From positions 7,543,989 to 7,607,988 of the forward strand of contig OZ020518.1 in the NCBI GenBank assembly GCA_963971425.1: 64,000 nucleotides of DNA, in the 5' to 3' direction. Of this stretch, positions 49,615 to 60,580 are shown one piece after another. The position numbers and the translations under genes are program-made. The DNA is from Bryoerythrophyllum caledonicum. Taxonomy: Eukaryota; Streptophyta; Bryopsida; Pottiales; Pottiaceae. The first letter of the stretch is position 1. Each line of letters starts with the position of its first letter. The notes below the pieces were generated by a model that saw only the letters and a program-made list of their open reading frames with translations, was not told the origin of the DNA and did not search any database.

Positions 49615-51920
49615 CTACTTGATCTTCTCCACGTCACTAGAATTAGATTTACTCAGCTCATCCCTACCCCTCTGAAGTTCATCTTTGCGGCTGTAACCGA
49701 TATATGGCATTTGACTAGCACGTATATGTTCTTGCAGTCGTTGGCGTTGCATTCGTTGATTCCAAGTAACAACAGGCACAGGAAGCGAGTGGCAACGGCG
49801 AGAGTGACGCTTCGAGTTTTGGTTTAAACCATGCTTTGGGGAAGCACTTTGACGCTGCATAGTTGGTCGAAGCACCTAGCAAAAGAGACCACAAAAATCA
49901 GCTAAAACCAAACTGAATATGTAGCCACACATGTCAAAAAAATACAAACACCATGACGTGGAATCCATTCAAATAATTATGTCCAATTTAGGTGTTCGTG
50001 AAACATGCAAAATCAAAACAATGTTGATTAAGAGGAGAAGATACAACACATTAAACAATAACAAAAAATATGACCAACCTCAATAGTAGAATGCGTTTTC
50101 CCACTTAGAGATTGAAGCTTGTTCTCATCATTTCCGACCGTTGCAACAGGCCGACACGTAGTAGGAATTGTGGGCATTTTCTCTGATGGCACCGTCGTAG
50201 GTGGTTGAATTACACCAGCAAGTGTTTGAAGCGCGTGATCCTATGACGTAGGGTCAAAGGGAGTTAAAATGCAACTTGTGCATATTTAGCTCTATTCAAG
50301 CTGAATGTGCACATTGCCAAAAAAAGACCTAGGACAAATACAGAGAAGGGGAGGGGGGAATACCATGCTTCTCGGGGGAAGAGACAATGATTCCTCACGT
50401 TCGCGAACAAGCACTTGGTCACCTTTCCCACAAATCCTATCAATATCGGGGGACCCCAGAATTTGACGAGGTTGAAGAATAGAACGGGAGGCAACCTTTC
50501 GAATGCAAAATTTTAGTGGGGGCTGTTTACTTCATCTTCTTCAATTGGAGCCATCGAAGAGTCCATCAAATAATCAGCTGCTCCGTGGGAGTACAAATCA
50601 TTTTGATTTCTTGGAATTCGATATCCACAATCTTCAGACTTCAAAACAGGAATCCATGGTGGCAATACAATAGTTTACTTGAGAAAATGGTGAACGGCTC
50701 TTTTTCAAACATGTAAGCAATGAGAGAACAAAAACTTACAAACTCAACAATAACAAACAAACAATTACAATCAAATATCAAAGAACTGGCAACTGCCACT
50801 TGAATTACAAGATATGTATAGTATAATACATCACGACAATTATGTTTGATACCAGTGAACTACTTTGAATTTGCGAGCCCATCAGATATCATAATCGCGT
50901 GCGTTAATTCTATGTATTCTAAGCTATATGGATCCGAGCAAACTGTCGGACGACCAAAGGGATTCTCTTGCCGAAAAGATTGCAGCCCTAACTCTATAAT
51001 ACTATGGAGCTTTTGGAGCCACGGAAGCAAGACATTGAGAAGGAACTTATCGTTCCATCCATCCCCTTTGTAGGACCAAGTCTCCGCAAGAAGCACATTC
51101 TCCGGATTATTCAGGACGTGCTTGTACGGGCTGTCATCTATGATGATGGTATTCTCCTTCGTAAAGTATCCACCCTTTTTTGTAAAAAGATCTTTCAACA
51201 ACGTCTTCAGAAATACCTCCTTATCCGAGTTCTTAACCTTCAGATATTGAGGTACATTATGTATCACAGCAGTTACGACTCTCCTACAATGCTCTTGTCC
51301 AAATATAACTTTTGGTGAGACTGCTTTCGGGAAGAGGTAATTGACGATGCTACTAGTGGTGTTCAATTTCATCGAACTCCAGACCGATATCGATGCAAAC
51401 TTGGAAACAACGTCCAAAAATGCCTTGCAGCCAGGACGAACATACACTAGCTTTGGGCGGACCTTGGCTGGAACCTTTACTGAGTGTGGCAGAGAACATG
51501 CATTGAAGGCTTGCGTAGCAGACCTCAAGCGGAATTCCTCGCACACACACAGTATACCGTTCAAGTCAAACACAATGTTTAACCACGGTTTGACCACTCT
51601 AGGGGTTGAACGAGAAACACGGACTACGGCGCTATGAACGCTCTCTAGTGGCTCGACCACTTGGAATTCAAATGGGAAAGAGTGGAGGTACATGTTACTA
51701 AACATTAAACAATATATAACAATAGAGCACAAAATATTTTACGAAGAAGGAAGCACTGCAAAAGACAGCACAATCATTTTGGCCATGAACTGGTGAGATT
51801 AAAGTTATACCTGTGAGTTGATGGCCAAAGTAGCATCAATGGGCTTTGCACCAACCATAGAAGGATGCTCAGAAGAGGCAGCATCATCTTTAATGAAATC
51901 CACTTCAAGGCTTAGGGCAT
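49615..51920 (-). CDS. FCP1-like (HAD-family) phosphatase-domain gene, exon structure partly resolved
   Basis: A multi-exon minus-strand gene. A likely exon at 51920-51811 (ends CAG, then GTATAAC) precedes a long open exon to 50860. That exon encodes an FCP1/NLI-interacting-factor-like domain: KPWLNIVFDLNGILC at the catalytic motif I position, VYVRPGCKAFLDVVSKFASI, then TIIIDDSPYKHVLNNPENVL and GWNDKFLLNVLLPWL. Typical members read DLDxT at motif I; here it is DLNG, so the second Asp is missing and phosphatase activity is doubtful. Further probable exons lie near 50640-50520, 50490-50365, 50243-50090 and 49875-49615, with plausible donors. They encode Arg/Ser-rich and Gln-rich sequence without a known domain. 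The junctions and true start are uncertain, and the exons after 50860 might belong to a second gene. Confidence 0.5.
50280..50310. repeat. 31-bp palindrome, isolated copy (in intron)
   Basis: A diverged copy, GCATATTTAG...CTGAATGTGC, in the intron-like stretch between two proposed exons of the FCP1-like gene. Confidence 0.75.
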
Positions 51921-52134
51921 CTGAAATTCAGCAAATTTGATTGAAGGTTATGAACAAACATGCCCAAAAAATGCAACGACAGTTGATACTAAACAAGATC
52001 AACATACACCTCGACTCAAACTGATTGTGCAAGTTTATGAGTACTCAACAATTGGATGCACACAAGGAAGAGGACTACTTGAATTTTAACATGATGCACA
52101 CAGAGGGTGAACAACAATATATACAGAAAGTAAT

Positions 52135-52165
52135 GCATATTCAGCTCGAGTCGAGCTGAATATGC
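52135..52165. repeat. 31-bp palindrome, isolated copy
   Basis: A well-preserved copy, GCATATTCAGCTCG-AGT-CGAGCTGAATATGC, between the FCP1-like exons and the DUF7869-type exon. The arms pair perfectly over 14 bp. Confidence 0.85.
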
Positions 52166-52228
52166 AATAGAAGTAACAATGTCTTTAGGAGATAGATTGT
52201 AAATCTTGAGAAAGATAGATTGTACAAT

Positions 52229-53608
52229 CTATCCAGTAATAGAGATGGACAACTTCATCAGACCATCCAAATGTTTCGTCTTGTGAGAGAGGACAGGAGA
52301 TGCAGTCTTTGAGTGATCCATCTTGTCGTGCATAATCGTAACACATTCATCCGGCAACTCTTGAGAGCGGTAACGGTTGGAATAATACAACTCTCGATGA
52401 GCCCATGCTGAATCCAAATGGAGATTCAACCTCTGCTGCCACAATAGCGCAGCTTCTGTTCCAGGCTGCTGCAATCTCCGATGGGAATGGTACTTATCAC
52501 GCGTTGAACAACGTGCAAAGTTATCCCCAGGTCGTTTTGCATCGTAATCGGAAAAATGGACCCGCCTAATCTTACTCAGCCCTGAAGTGGAAATTTGGGA
52601 AAGCCCGCAATTAACTAAATGGGCATCAATTGCAGGAATTTGATCTTTCCACTTGAAATTTGCGGGAAGAACTTTGGCCACAGATGTCTCACCCGAAGGC
52701 AAGATGCGGGACTTGTGGGGCATGTGGTCAGCATTCCTATTAAGAATGACACGTAATGTTGCGGTAGCAACTACTATGTGATTTCTAGGTTTCCGTTTCC
52801 CTGAATTACCATGGGGTTGCGCGACTACACCAGCCGCTGCATCCTTGGCATATTCATAGAATGAGGTTTCACTGACGCCCATGATGTGCTGCCAGGCAGC
52901 TGCGCACACATCAACACCCTCAATGGTCACCACATTTCTACCGTTATTGTCCACATGAAACTGTCCGTCAACATCTAGCTTCATATGCCTTCTAAATTGA
53001 ACGGAGGTTCCAAAATACATCCTCATCCGCAATACCTTAATCTTCAATCGTGAGAAGCGTTGAACACAACTCCTAGAGCAACAGCGGTTTCCAGCAACAG
53101 AGTTGATAGATTCGTCAGAGAGGAGAATTGATGATTTTGTTGAAACCATGGTTGAAGGGATCCTAGATGAGCTTTCATAAGACCGAGTCCTCTCTCCAAG
53201 AGACCGGGTTCTCATTGCCATTACAGAATTGTAAGTATCACGCTGCAGGTGATGCAAGAGACTGACACTATTATAGAAAACTTGACCAATAGGCCAAATC
53301 TTAACACAATAACGCCATTCGTCCGGTGCTTCATCTTCAACTAATGTCCTGGAGACCTGAATGGCAACGTGCGTATCACCTAATGGAGCATCAGTCCCAG
53401 AAATAGCCGTGGCGTGAAAGTTACGAAGTATTCCAGTGGCAATTGTAATACCGGACAGGTTTTTCATTTCGACTATCTTACCAACCCAAGAATGCCTTGG
53501 GAGAACTTCGAATTCCATCACATCAGCATCTACTGGATTGTAGAAAGACGAGTTGTCACTTGACAAATCAAAATCATCGTCGATTGAGGCACCGGTTGAA
53601 GTGTCCAT
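52229..53608 (-). CDS. DUF7869-type transposon protein, N-terminal part, truncated
   Basis: A single open exon of 459 codons from ATG 53608. It has an acidic start (MDTSTGASIDDDFDLSSDNS), a Cys cluster (NRCCSRSCVQRF), VTIEGVDVCAAAWQHIMGVS, then FARCSTRDKYHSHRR and the core MHDKMDHSKTASP. The last corresponds to the DGMDQxxTxxP core of the 40.4-43.6 kb relative. The frame stops at 52229 just after MKLSISITG, where relatives continue into the second half with the GHTHED motif, so the protein is truncated. No in-frame stops interrupt the remaining part, so this copy is younger or better preserved than the other. The palindrome array starts 136 bp upstream of the start codon. Confidence 0.5.
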   Translation of the reverse strand: MDTSTGASIDDDFDLSSDNSSFYNPVDADVMEFEVLPRHSWVGKIVEMKNLSGITIATGILRNFHATAISGTDAPLGDTHVAIQVSRTLVEDEAPDEWRYCVKIWPIGQVFYNSVSLLHHLQRDTYNSVMAMRTRSLGERTRSYESSSRIPSTMVSTKSSILLSDESINSVAGNRCCSRSCVQRFSRLKIKVLRMRMYFGTSVQFRRHMKLDVDGQFHVDNNGRNVVTIEGVDVCAAAWQHIMGVSETSFYEYAKDAAAGVVAQPHGNSGKRKPRNHIVVATATLRVILNRNADHMPHKSRILPSGETSVAKVLPANFKWKDQIPAIDAHLVNCGLSQISTSGLSKIRRVHFSDYDAKRPGDNFARCSTRDKYHSHRRLQQPGTEAALLWQQRLNLHLDSAWAHRELYYSNRYRSQELPDECVTIMHDKMDHSKTASPVLSHKTKHLDGLMKLSISITG

Positions 53609-53743
53609 CTCGGCACTGCAAAGTTAAGGCAAAAGTGTAAATAATTGTCGTAGTATGATAGAACTCCAAGGTTCATCCCACATCAATCAAAGTAAACAAA
53701 AAAAAAGCATAATTGTTCATCTCCACGATTAGGTGAAGACAAA

Positions 53744-54012
53744 GCACATTCAGCTGGAGTCCAACTGAATGTGCACTGCACATTTAGCTCGGGACGAGCT
53801 GAATATGCAGTGCACATTCAGCTCGACTCCAGCTGAATATGCACTACACATTTAGCTCGGGTCGAGCTGAATCTGCACTACACATTCAGCTCGGGTCGAG
53901 TTGAATATGCACTGCACATTTAGCTCGGGTCGAGCTGAATCTGCACTGCACATTCAGCTCGGGTCGAGCTGAATATGCAATGCACATTCAGCTCGACCCG
54001 AGCTGAATGTGC
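53744..54012. repeat. Array of eight 31-bp palindromes with 34-bp period
   Basis: Units begin at 53744, 53778, 53812, 53846, 53880, 53914, 53948 and 53982, an exact 34-bp period. Each unit is an imperfect palindrome with the 14-bp arm GCACATTCAGCTCG, a 3-bp centre and the inverted arm. Units are separated by 3 bp (ACT/AGT/AAT). Several units carry compensating or single-arm changes (CATTTAG, AATATGC). The array lies just upstream of the start codon at 53608 (minus strand). Confidence 0.92.
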
Positions 54013-54230
54013 ACTGCTTCAAGCTAGAGTACTAAATCAAAACCTGAAGCACTCATACCAACAAAAACTACGCATTTTGACAGTTGTAAGAACATATATG
54101 TCATAGTGACGTACAAATAATAAAATGAAGCCCTAAACCTGTACTACGGAGGCAATTGTGTTGACGCCGAAGTATCACCTCCTTCCTACAACTTTTTCAT
54201 TAGGCCAAAATCTATGCATGTCTTTTAAAG

Positions 54231-55064
54231 TTGACCTAGAATAATGTATCCACTTCTTGCTAGAGTACTGAATCAAAACCTGAAGCACTCATACGAAGAA
54301 AAACTACGCCTTTTGACAGTTGCATGAACATATATGTCATATTGACGTACAAATAATAAAATGAATCCCTAAATCAGTACTAAGAAGGCGATTATGTTGA
54401 CGCCGAAGTATCACCTCCTTCCTACAACTTTTTCATTACATTGAAAATGATAGTATCAAATGTGCAAATCAAATGCCAAGTAAATCACCATAAAGTTTAG
54501 ACAGAAGTCACTTACAAATGGTCCGATTGCGTGCACCAAAACGTCTTGAATGAGGAAGGAAGAGAAAACCCTACTCTTTGTCACGGCCGCAGCAACCATT
54601 CACGACCACACACCTCCGCATCTCTAGAAATTCCAAACACAACTAAGTTGACCTAGAATAATGTATCCACTTCTTGCTAGAGTACTGAATCAAAACCTGA
54701 AGCACTCATACCAACAAAAACTACGCATTTTGACAGTTGCAAGAACATATATGTCATACTGACGTACAAATAATAAAATGAATCCCTAAACCAGTACTAA
54801 GGAGGCGATTGTGTTGACACCAAAGTATCACCTCCTTCCTACAACTATTTCATTATATTGAAAATGATAGTATCAAATGTGCAAATCAAATGCCAAGTAA
54901 ATCACCATAAAGTTTAGATAGAAGTCACTTACAAATGGTCCGATTGCGTGCACCAAAACGTCTTGAATGAAGAAGGAAGAGAAAACCCTACTCTTTGTCA
55001 CGGCCGCAGCAACCATTCACGACCACACACCTCCGCATCTCTAGAAATTCCAAACACAACTAAG
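54231..55064. repeat. 417-bp tandem repeat, two full copies plus partial ones
   Basis: The word TTGACCTAGAATAATGTATC occurs at 54231, 54648 and 55065, so the period is exactly 417 bp. Each unit carries AGTATCACCTCCTTCCTAC and GGTCCGATTGCGTGCACC. A partial, more diverged unit precedes the array (about 54016-54230). The right arm of the large inverted repeat contains the same array in mirror orientation. Confidence 0.9.
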
Positions 55065-55193
55065 TTGACCTAGAATAATGTATCCACTTCTTGCACAGAA
55101 ATTTGACTTCGAATGCAATAGGTCTTTCAAATGTCAAGGCATACTTCGAGACAGTATAGATTCACGAAGGCTTACCATATTAGAAAGGTGCAA

Positions 55194-55195
<2 letters not shown>

Positions 55196-55232
<37 letters not shown>
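55196..55232. repeat. (GA)n microsatellite
   Basis: About 18 GA dinucleotides. The mirror copy is (TC)n at about 63143-63179 in the right arm, with the same or nearly the same length. That is notable because such tracts mutate fast. Confidence 0.95.
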
Positions 55233-55236
<4 letters not shown>

Positions 55237-55589
55237 AGGTTGGGGTGTATTGACCACGTCGAACAAGTTGCCGTTAAGAAAAGAGCGGGAATGACATCAC
55301 GTTTAGTGGGGAGGAGCTGTTCTAAATAAAGCATCTTTCAAACTTGACCAAAAAATTAACAAGCACATAAGTTTCTCCTCATATCTCGATGTATTGGAAG
55401 TTTCTATTTACATGATCAATTTAAGGTTATCGATTGGGGTTATGGGTATCAATTTAAATTTGCAAGAATCAATTTAAATTTAAGGTATAGAATTATGTAT
55501 CAATTTAAGGTTATCAATTTGGGTTATGGGTAATTGATTACGGTCATTTATTTCCATATTAAGGATATTGATTATGACTAGATTATAAA

Positions 55590-55860
55590 AGTAAAGATTT
55601 AGGTTTAGGGTTCAAATTACATTTTGACATTTAGGGTTTAGGATTTAAGGTTTAGGATTGCAAGTCCATGGTATGAAGTGTAAATTATAGGGTTTAGGGT
55701 TTAAGGTTTAGGATTGCAAGTCCATGGAATGAAGTATAAGTTATAGGGTTTAGGGTTTCGGACTAGACAATTCTAGAATTAGATTTATGGATTTGGATTT
55801 AGGGTTTAGGATTTTAGAATTTAGTGTTTGGGGTTTAGGATTAGGGTTTAGATTAGCATT
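55590..55860. repeat. Degenerate telomere-like TTTAGGG words
   Basis: Multiple GGGTTTAGG and TTTAGGGTT words mixed with unrelated bases, including two copies of GGATTGCAAGTCCATGG about 64 bp apart. Mirrored at about 62515-62785 in the right arm. Confidence 0.75.
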
Positions 55861-56807
55861 GAGATTACCACTGAATCAAAATGTCCTTTCTATAAGACTG
55901 TTTATCGTATCAAAATTGAATTGTGCCTTGGTATTGATTTAAGAAAATTCATTACATATCACCTAAAGATAAGATTTAACCCCTAAACGTCCCTGATGTT
56001 GAAAAACGACATTCCGGATGAGCTCGGGGAAGTTCAAATGGCTGCCATTTTTTCATCTGAAGTCCGTTTCATTCGTTTGTTTTTGGAAGTTACTGCAGAC
56101 CGGGTGTAGTTTACTATGGAGTTATTTCCTTTACCCCAAGCGATACTGTGATTTTTGTAGGGAGGTTTTAGATGGAGGAGGTTTTTGTTTTGAAGCAAAT
56201 TTTGCAATTTTTGGTGAAAATTTTGGCTGCCATTTTGAGTTGGGGCAGTAGGGATTAGTGCAAAGATAAAGAAAGAAATTATGCTGCCCTTGGTGGTTCA
56301 CTTCAAGAAAAGTATGTTTTTAGAAAGATAAGTAATTAGAGCTACTAATTACTATTACAGGGTGGTTGGACAACCTCCAAAACGGGCTCCCTCATCAAAT
56401 AGGGCAGCTCTCAAGACAAGGAGGGGGAAGGACAAAGTGGCATTAAAAATTCAAATGTGCACACAAACTTAGACCTTCTTGTGCATTCAAAAAACCAAGT
56501 CATACAATACATTTCAACATTATTGAGCCACCATTTCAACATCTCAGCAATCAAATTGCAAGATTCAAATCACAACCAACACCATCCCACCACCATCACG
56601 TAATAAATGCACATGGATTTCAAAATTCAAAATTCAAAACTCATGTACATGCTACATCAAATTCTAGAGGATTCCATTTACAACTTGGACTCAAATCAAT
56701 TTGCCTACCAACATTTTACAAATGAAAAACATCCAACAATTGAAATTTGAATCAGTTCTTCTGAACCGGGTTGCATATTGAATTCCATACTATGCCCCAT
56801 CCGCACT

Positions 56808-57015
56808 AATTGGGACCCCAACAACAATATTTAGAGTCCCCAACAACAGCTAAAGGGGCCCCAACAACAGTGGTTGAGGCCCCTAGCAATAGCTCCTGGG
56901 GCCCCCAGCAACAGTCGCTGGGGTCCCCAGCAATAGCTACTGGGGTCCTAACAACAGTCGTTTGGGCCCCCAGCAATAGCTGTTGGGGTCTCAACAACAG
57001 CTGCTAGGGCTCCTA
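56808..57015. repeat. Short tandem module of self-complementary GGGG/CCCC words
   Basis: Roughly seven units of about 30 bp, each with CAACAAC or CAGCAA between GGGGCCCC-like or GGGGTCCCC-like words. Each unit could form a small hairpin. The open frames seen across it on both strands are a by-product of the repeat. Mirrored at 61360-61567. Confidence 0.75.
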
Positions 57016-57469
57016 CAACAATGTCTTCGTCTTTTTTAGTCGGCAACTGCTAATTGGTACCCCCAACAGTGCTGACGAAATGTACGGGATTCTTTTGAAT
57101 CGCTAAGTTTCACTTGGAGCTAAATAGGTGGTAATGGGATGGATGTCAGTTGGATATACCCTAATTTTATTGGTGTTGATTATGAGTTCTCATTGGATAC
57201 AAGGGGTTACCTTATCCATTAGCTTCCAAAATGCAACTGAGTTAAAACTGTAATATATGGGTTTTACACAAATCTCATCTTAGGAAGACCAAAGGAGCTA
57301 AAATTTGGATATCAGCCTAAAATTTCTCATTTCAATTTATAATTTGTCCATTTGATTTGGTTCTTTAAAGTGAATTTTGGATTTTCAACCGTATGATCTT
57401 AAAATAGACTTCCATATAAACATGCCTTAAACTTTTGGTTGCAATTCACCGTACAGATTGATAGATTTT

Positions 57470-58300
57470 AGTGTTTAAAGTCAAAACAATGGTTGATTTT
57501 CTTCCCTGCGTTGAGTACATCAGCAGACTTTGACTTCACTTTGTATCAAATTTTTGCATTGTACAAGGTCTAAATCTTTTACCATTGTCTTAAGCATGAT
57601 GTTATTTCCCAACCCACCAATTTTTAGAGGTAGAAAAGGGGTGTAGCATATTCAAAACAAGTGTGCAAGGAGTGGAGGTTCAATGATTGCCATTTCACGT
57701 TTTATTTTGTGTACTACGTATGTATTCAAATGATAATCCAAATGGTCAATAAGAAGGTTTTCACCACATATTGTTGTTGAAAAAAAAAAAAGTGAAAAAT
57801 TTGAAGATCTCTAGGTCTTATGTAGAAAAGATGAAGAATTTTTCCCCCGTTGCCCGACAATGTGTGAAAATGTTTGACTTAGAATAAAATGCCTCTTTAC
57901 ATTAAAGACAAGATTTTTTATTGAAAATTTCCAAAAAGGAAATATTCTTTATATGTGTGAAAAATCTCAATGTCAATAGAAACTTTTGTCAAAAAACTTT
58001 GAGGTGCCCGGTGTCTCTACTTTTGGCTTTAACTGATACTAACTTTCAAACCACAAATCCAAAAAATAAAATAAAAATATGTCTACGAAGCTCTTATCAG
58101 AGGCAATCTAGAATAAAAAAATTAGAGAAAAAAGAATTTTTTCGAATTTTAGGAACCTGCCCAAAATCAGAAATCCCCCGAAGGAGACTCTGGTCCTTTA
58201 GGGGTTAATACAAATGTTATTAATTCCTTCATAGTAGAATTTGGAAGATTATGGCTTTGAAGTGATGGTGAAGACTATTTTGGACATGTTGTTATTGAAT
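57470..58300 (+). repeat. Old dispersed duplicate of 44240-45400
   Basis: Co-linear words shared with the 44-kb copy include TTTGACTTCACTTTGTAT, TTTTCACCACATATTGT and TTCTTTATATGT. The copy is diverged and non-coding. It lies entirely within the spacer and outside the inverted-repeat arms. Confidence 0.6.
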
Positions 58301-58854
58301 GGGCCCATTGCAACTTTACATGATGAATGACAATCTTACAATATGAAAAGAAATTGCCATTATTATATACAATTTGTGTTATATACATTTTGCACCTACT
58401 CTATAGGCTTGTAAATATCATACTCAAAAACTTCCTGTAGTGAACGCAAATCAAAGACACTGGGATTATACAATATATATTTTTTAATTTATTGTTTTTG
58501 GAAGATTTATGATTAAACAATTGAGTTACAATATTTAATCTTCTTCTTTTTGTGATAGCACATATATAAAAACCAAAAATATAATTTCAAAGTTTTTATA
58601 TGTTCAAAACAATTAATATTATTTAAAAGACATGCATAGATTTTGGCCTAATAGCAATATCATGGATAAAATATTGAGTTTAAATAAATATCTAAGTAGA
58701 TTGGAATCAAGTGAATGGATGAGGGGGCTTCAAATAAAAAATCTAATTTTGAAAAGTATCAAATATCTTTCATGGATTGAGAATCCTAATCTATTGTGAA
58801 ACGAAACTTCAATAATGAGATTGTATTTTTAAATACATACTAGCAGTTGGCGCT

Positions 58855-59510
58855 TGCTTTGCAACGCATTAGTTCAACCATTTTAATGTAGTTTTTATAT
58901 CACAAAATATATTAAAAAAAAAGGTAACAACAATCTACATAAAATATAAATATGTCTTTGAAACCTATGCATGAATTTTAATAATGTAATAGAATAGAAT
59001 AGAAAAAAATAAATTAGGTTTTAGATTTTTTGCATTTTAACATGGAATTTCAAAAATGTTATGAACGTCAAATTTGTAATCAAGAGTTTCAAATTTATTT
59101 TGGATAAGCACAAATTGCAACACACAAATGCAAATTTCACACACCCACAAACTCAACTTTTAATTACAATCTCAAATTCACACATCCACAAACTCAATTT
59201 GTAATTTCAATGTCCACGACTTGAATATGCAATTTTGGAACTCCAACTTTGTATGCCAACCTCCAAGATCACAACTCCAACTTCACAACTTTTTTACTCC
59301 GACTTTACAACTCATCATTTACAATTCAATCTTTTAGTGCTTAACTAAAAAAATATTTTGAACGTCAAATTTGTAATCAAGAGCACAAATTGCAACACAC
59401 AAATGCAAATTCGTCACACCCAAAAACTCAAGCTAATGCTTTGCAACGCATGAGTCCAATTATTTTAATGTATTTTTATATATTACAAACTATATTTTTA
59501 AAAAAGTAAC
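58855..59510 (+). repeat. Local duplication inside the spacer
   Basis: The word GCTTTGCAACGCAT with a following ATTTTAATGTA(G)TTTTTATAT stretch occurs near 58856 and again near 59440. AACGTCAAATTTGTAATCAAGAG occurs near 59065 and 59355, and AAATTGCAACACACAAATGC near 59110 and 59386. These are interleaved direct repeats, probably from an old element. Confidence 0.6.
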
Positions 59511-59517
59511 ATGATTC

Positions 59518-59628
59518 ACTACGCGGTTGGTTGCGCAATTAATTGCGCGGTTGACTATATCGCTCCTATAGTTCACTGCACGGCTGACTGCGCGATTGAT
59601 CGCTGCGTGGTTCACTGCGAGGATTATG
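59518..59628. repeat. GC-rich short repeat (GCGGTTGACTGC-type)
   Basis: About nine loose copies of a GCGGTTGACTGCGCG-like word in about 110 bp, including TTGCGCAATTAATTGCGC, a perfect palindrome. It stands out from the AT-rich surroundings. Confidence 0.55.
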
Positions 59629-60580
59629 ATTTTAGTAGTATGATGCAATAAGTCATTGATTTTGAAATTGAAGGTTCTTCAATCATATCAAAGCTACCTC
59701 AAATGATCATTGTTTATTCCTAGGATATATCAAATTCCTACGGTTGGACAATAGGACTCCAAATTTCTTTGAAATTTAACTATAGATTTCTAAAAGGAAA
59801 AAATGTGCAATTGATCAAGAATTTATAATCATTGAAATTTACCATTACCGTACCTAGTGGTCGCTTCAACACCTCTAAGTCAAAAGAATTATTTTCCTTT
59901 GTCCCAATGATTTGGACATAGTGGATTTCACCTAAGTATTACATGGGTATCACCTATGCATTATAGGGGTAGCACCTTAACATTACATGGATAATCACCT
60001 GGACAAAAAGTTTATACTTTCATCCATTTTATATGAATTATGTACAAAAGCAACCACATTACATTGTTTTGGTCAAATTCAACAAATCATTTCCATTATT
60101 TGAATAATCTATATCATGATTTTAATTTTATTTCAACACATTTGATTGTAGTATTGATAAATGAAAATATAAATAAAATTAAACTTATTGTACACTTCTT
60201 TTTAAAGGTCATCTTTTAAATCCAAAGAGCCATTAATAATTACCATTTTGTTAGTTGAATATTTTTAAAAGATTAATCATTGAATATCTTAAAATATAAT
60301 TTTGAAAATACATTAAAATATTTCAAAAATATAATAGAAGCTTGATCATTAAGTATGAATTCTATGGATTAAATGTTACACATAGAATTGATAGTTATTC
60401 GCTTAAGATTTTGAAAATAAACTTAACACTGAATATCTTTGAATGAATGATATTAGCCTGATGAACCTCCAAGTATTTAATTTCTATCAATTGACTCTAC
60501 CAATATTTATAAATTTATATCATATCATAATTTATCTCTATATATAACAATTTTCACTATATACTTAATGAAGCCAAAAC

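Larger units (their letters stand above)
54375..57036 (+). repeat. Left arm of a giant inverted repeat (at least 2.66 kb)
   Basis: Every checked position x in this arm matches the reverse complement of position 118375-x. For example, 56018-56251 mirrors 62124-62357, and 56806-56997 mirrors 61378-61569. The inner boundary is sharp at 57036. The outer boundary is not visible because the right arm runs off the window. Only a few single-base differences were noticed. The arm contains the 417-bp tandem repeat, a (GA)n tract, telomere-like words and a GGGGCCCC-rich module. Confidence 0.95.

Noticed and set aside
53744..54012. CRISPR array
   Set aside because: Units are palindromes with 3-bp separators and no spacers, in a plant nuclear context.
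56806..57007. Overlapping Gln/Ala/Ser/Val-rich open frames on both strands, also in the right arm
   Set aside because: They arise from the self-complementary GGGGCCCC repeat module and show no amino-acid conservation beyond the DNA repeat.
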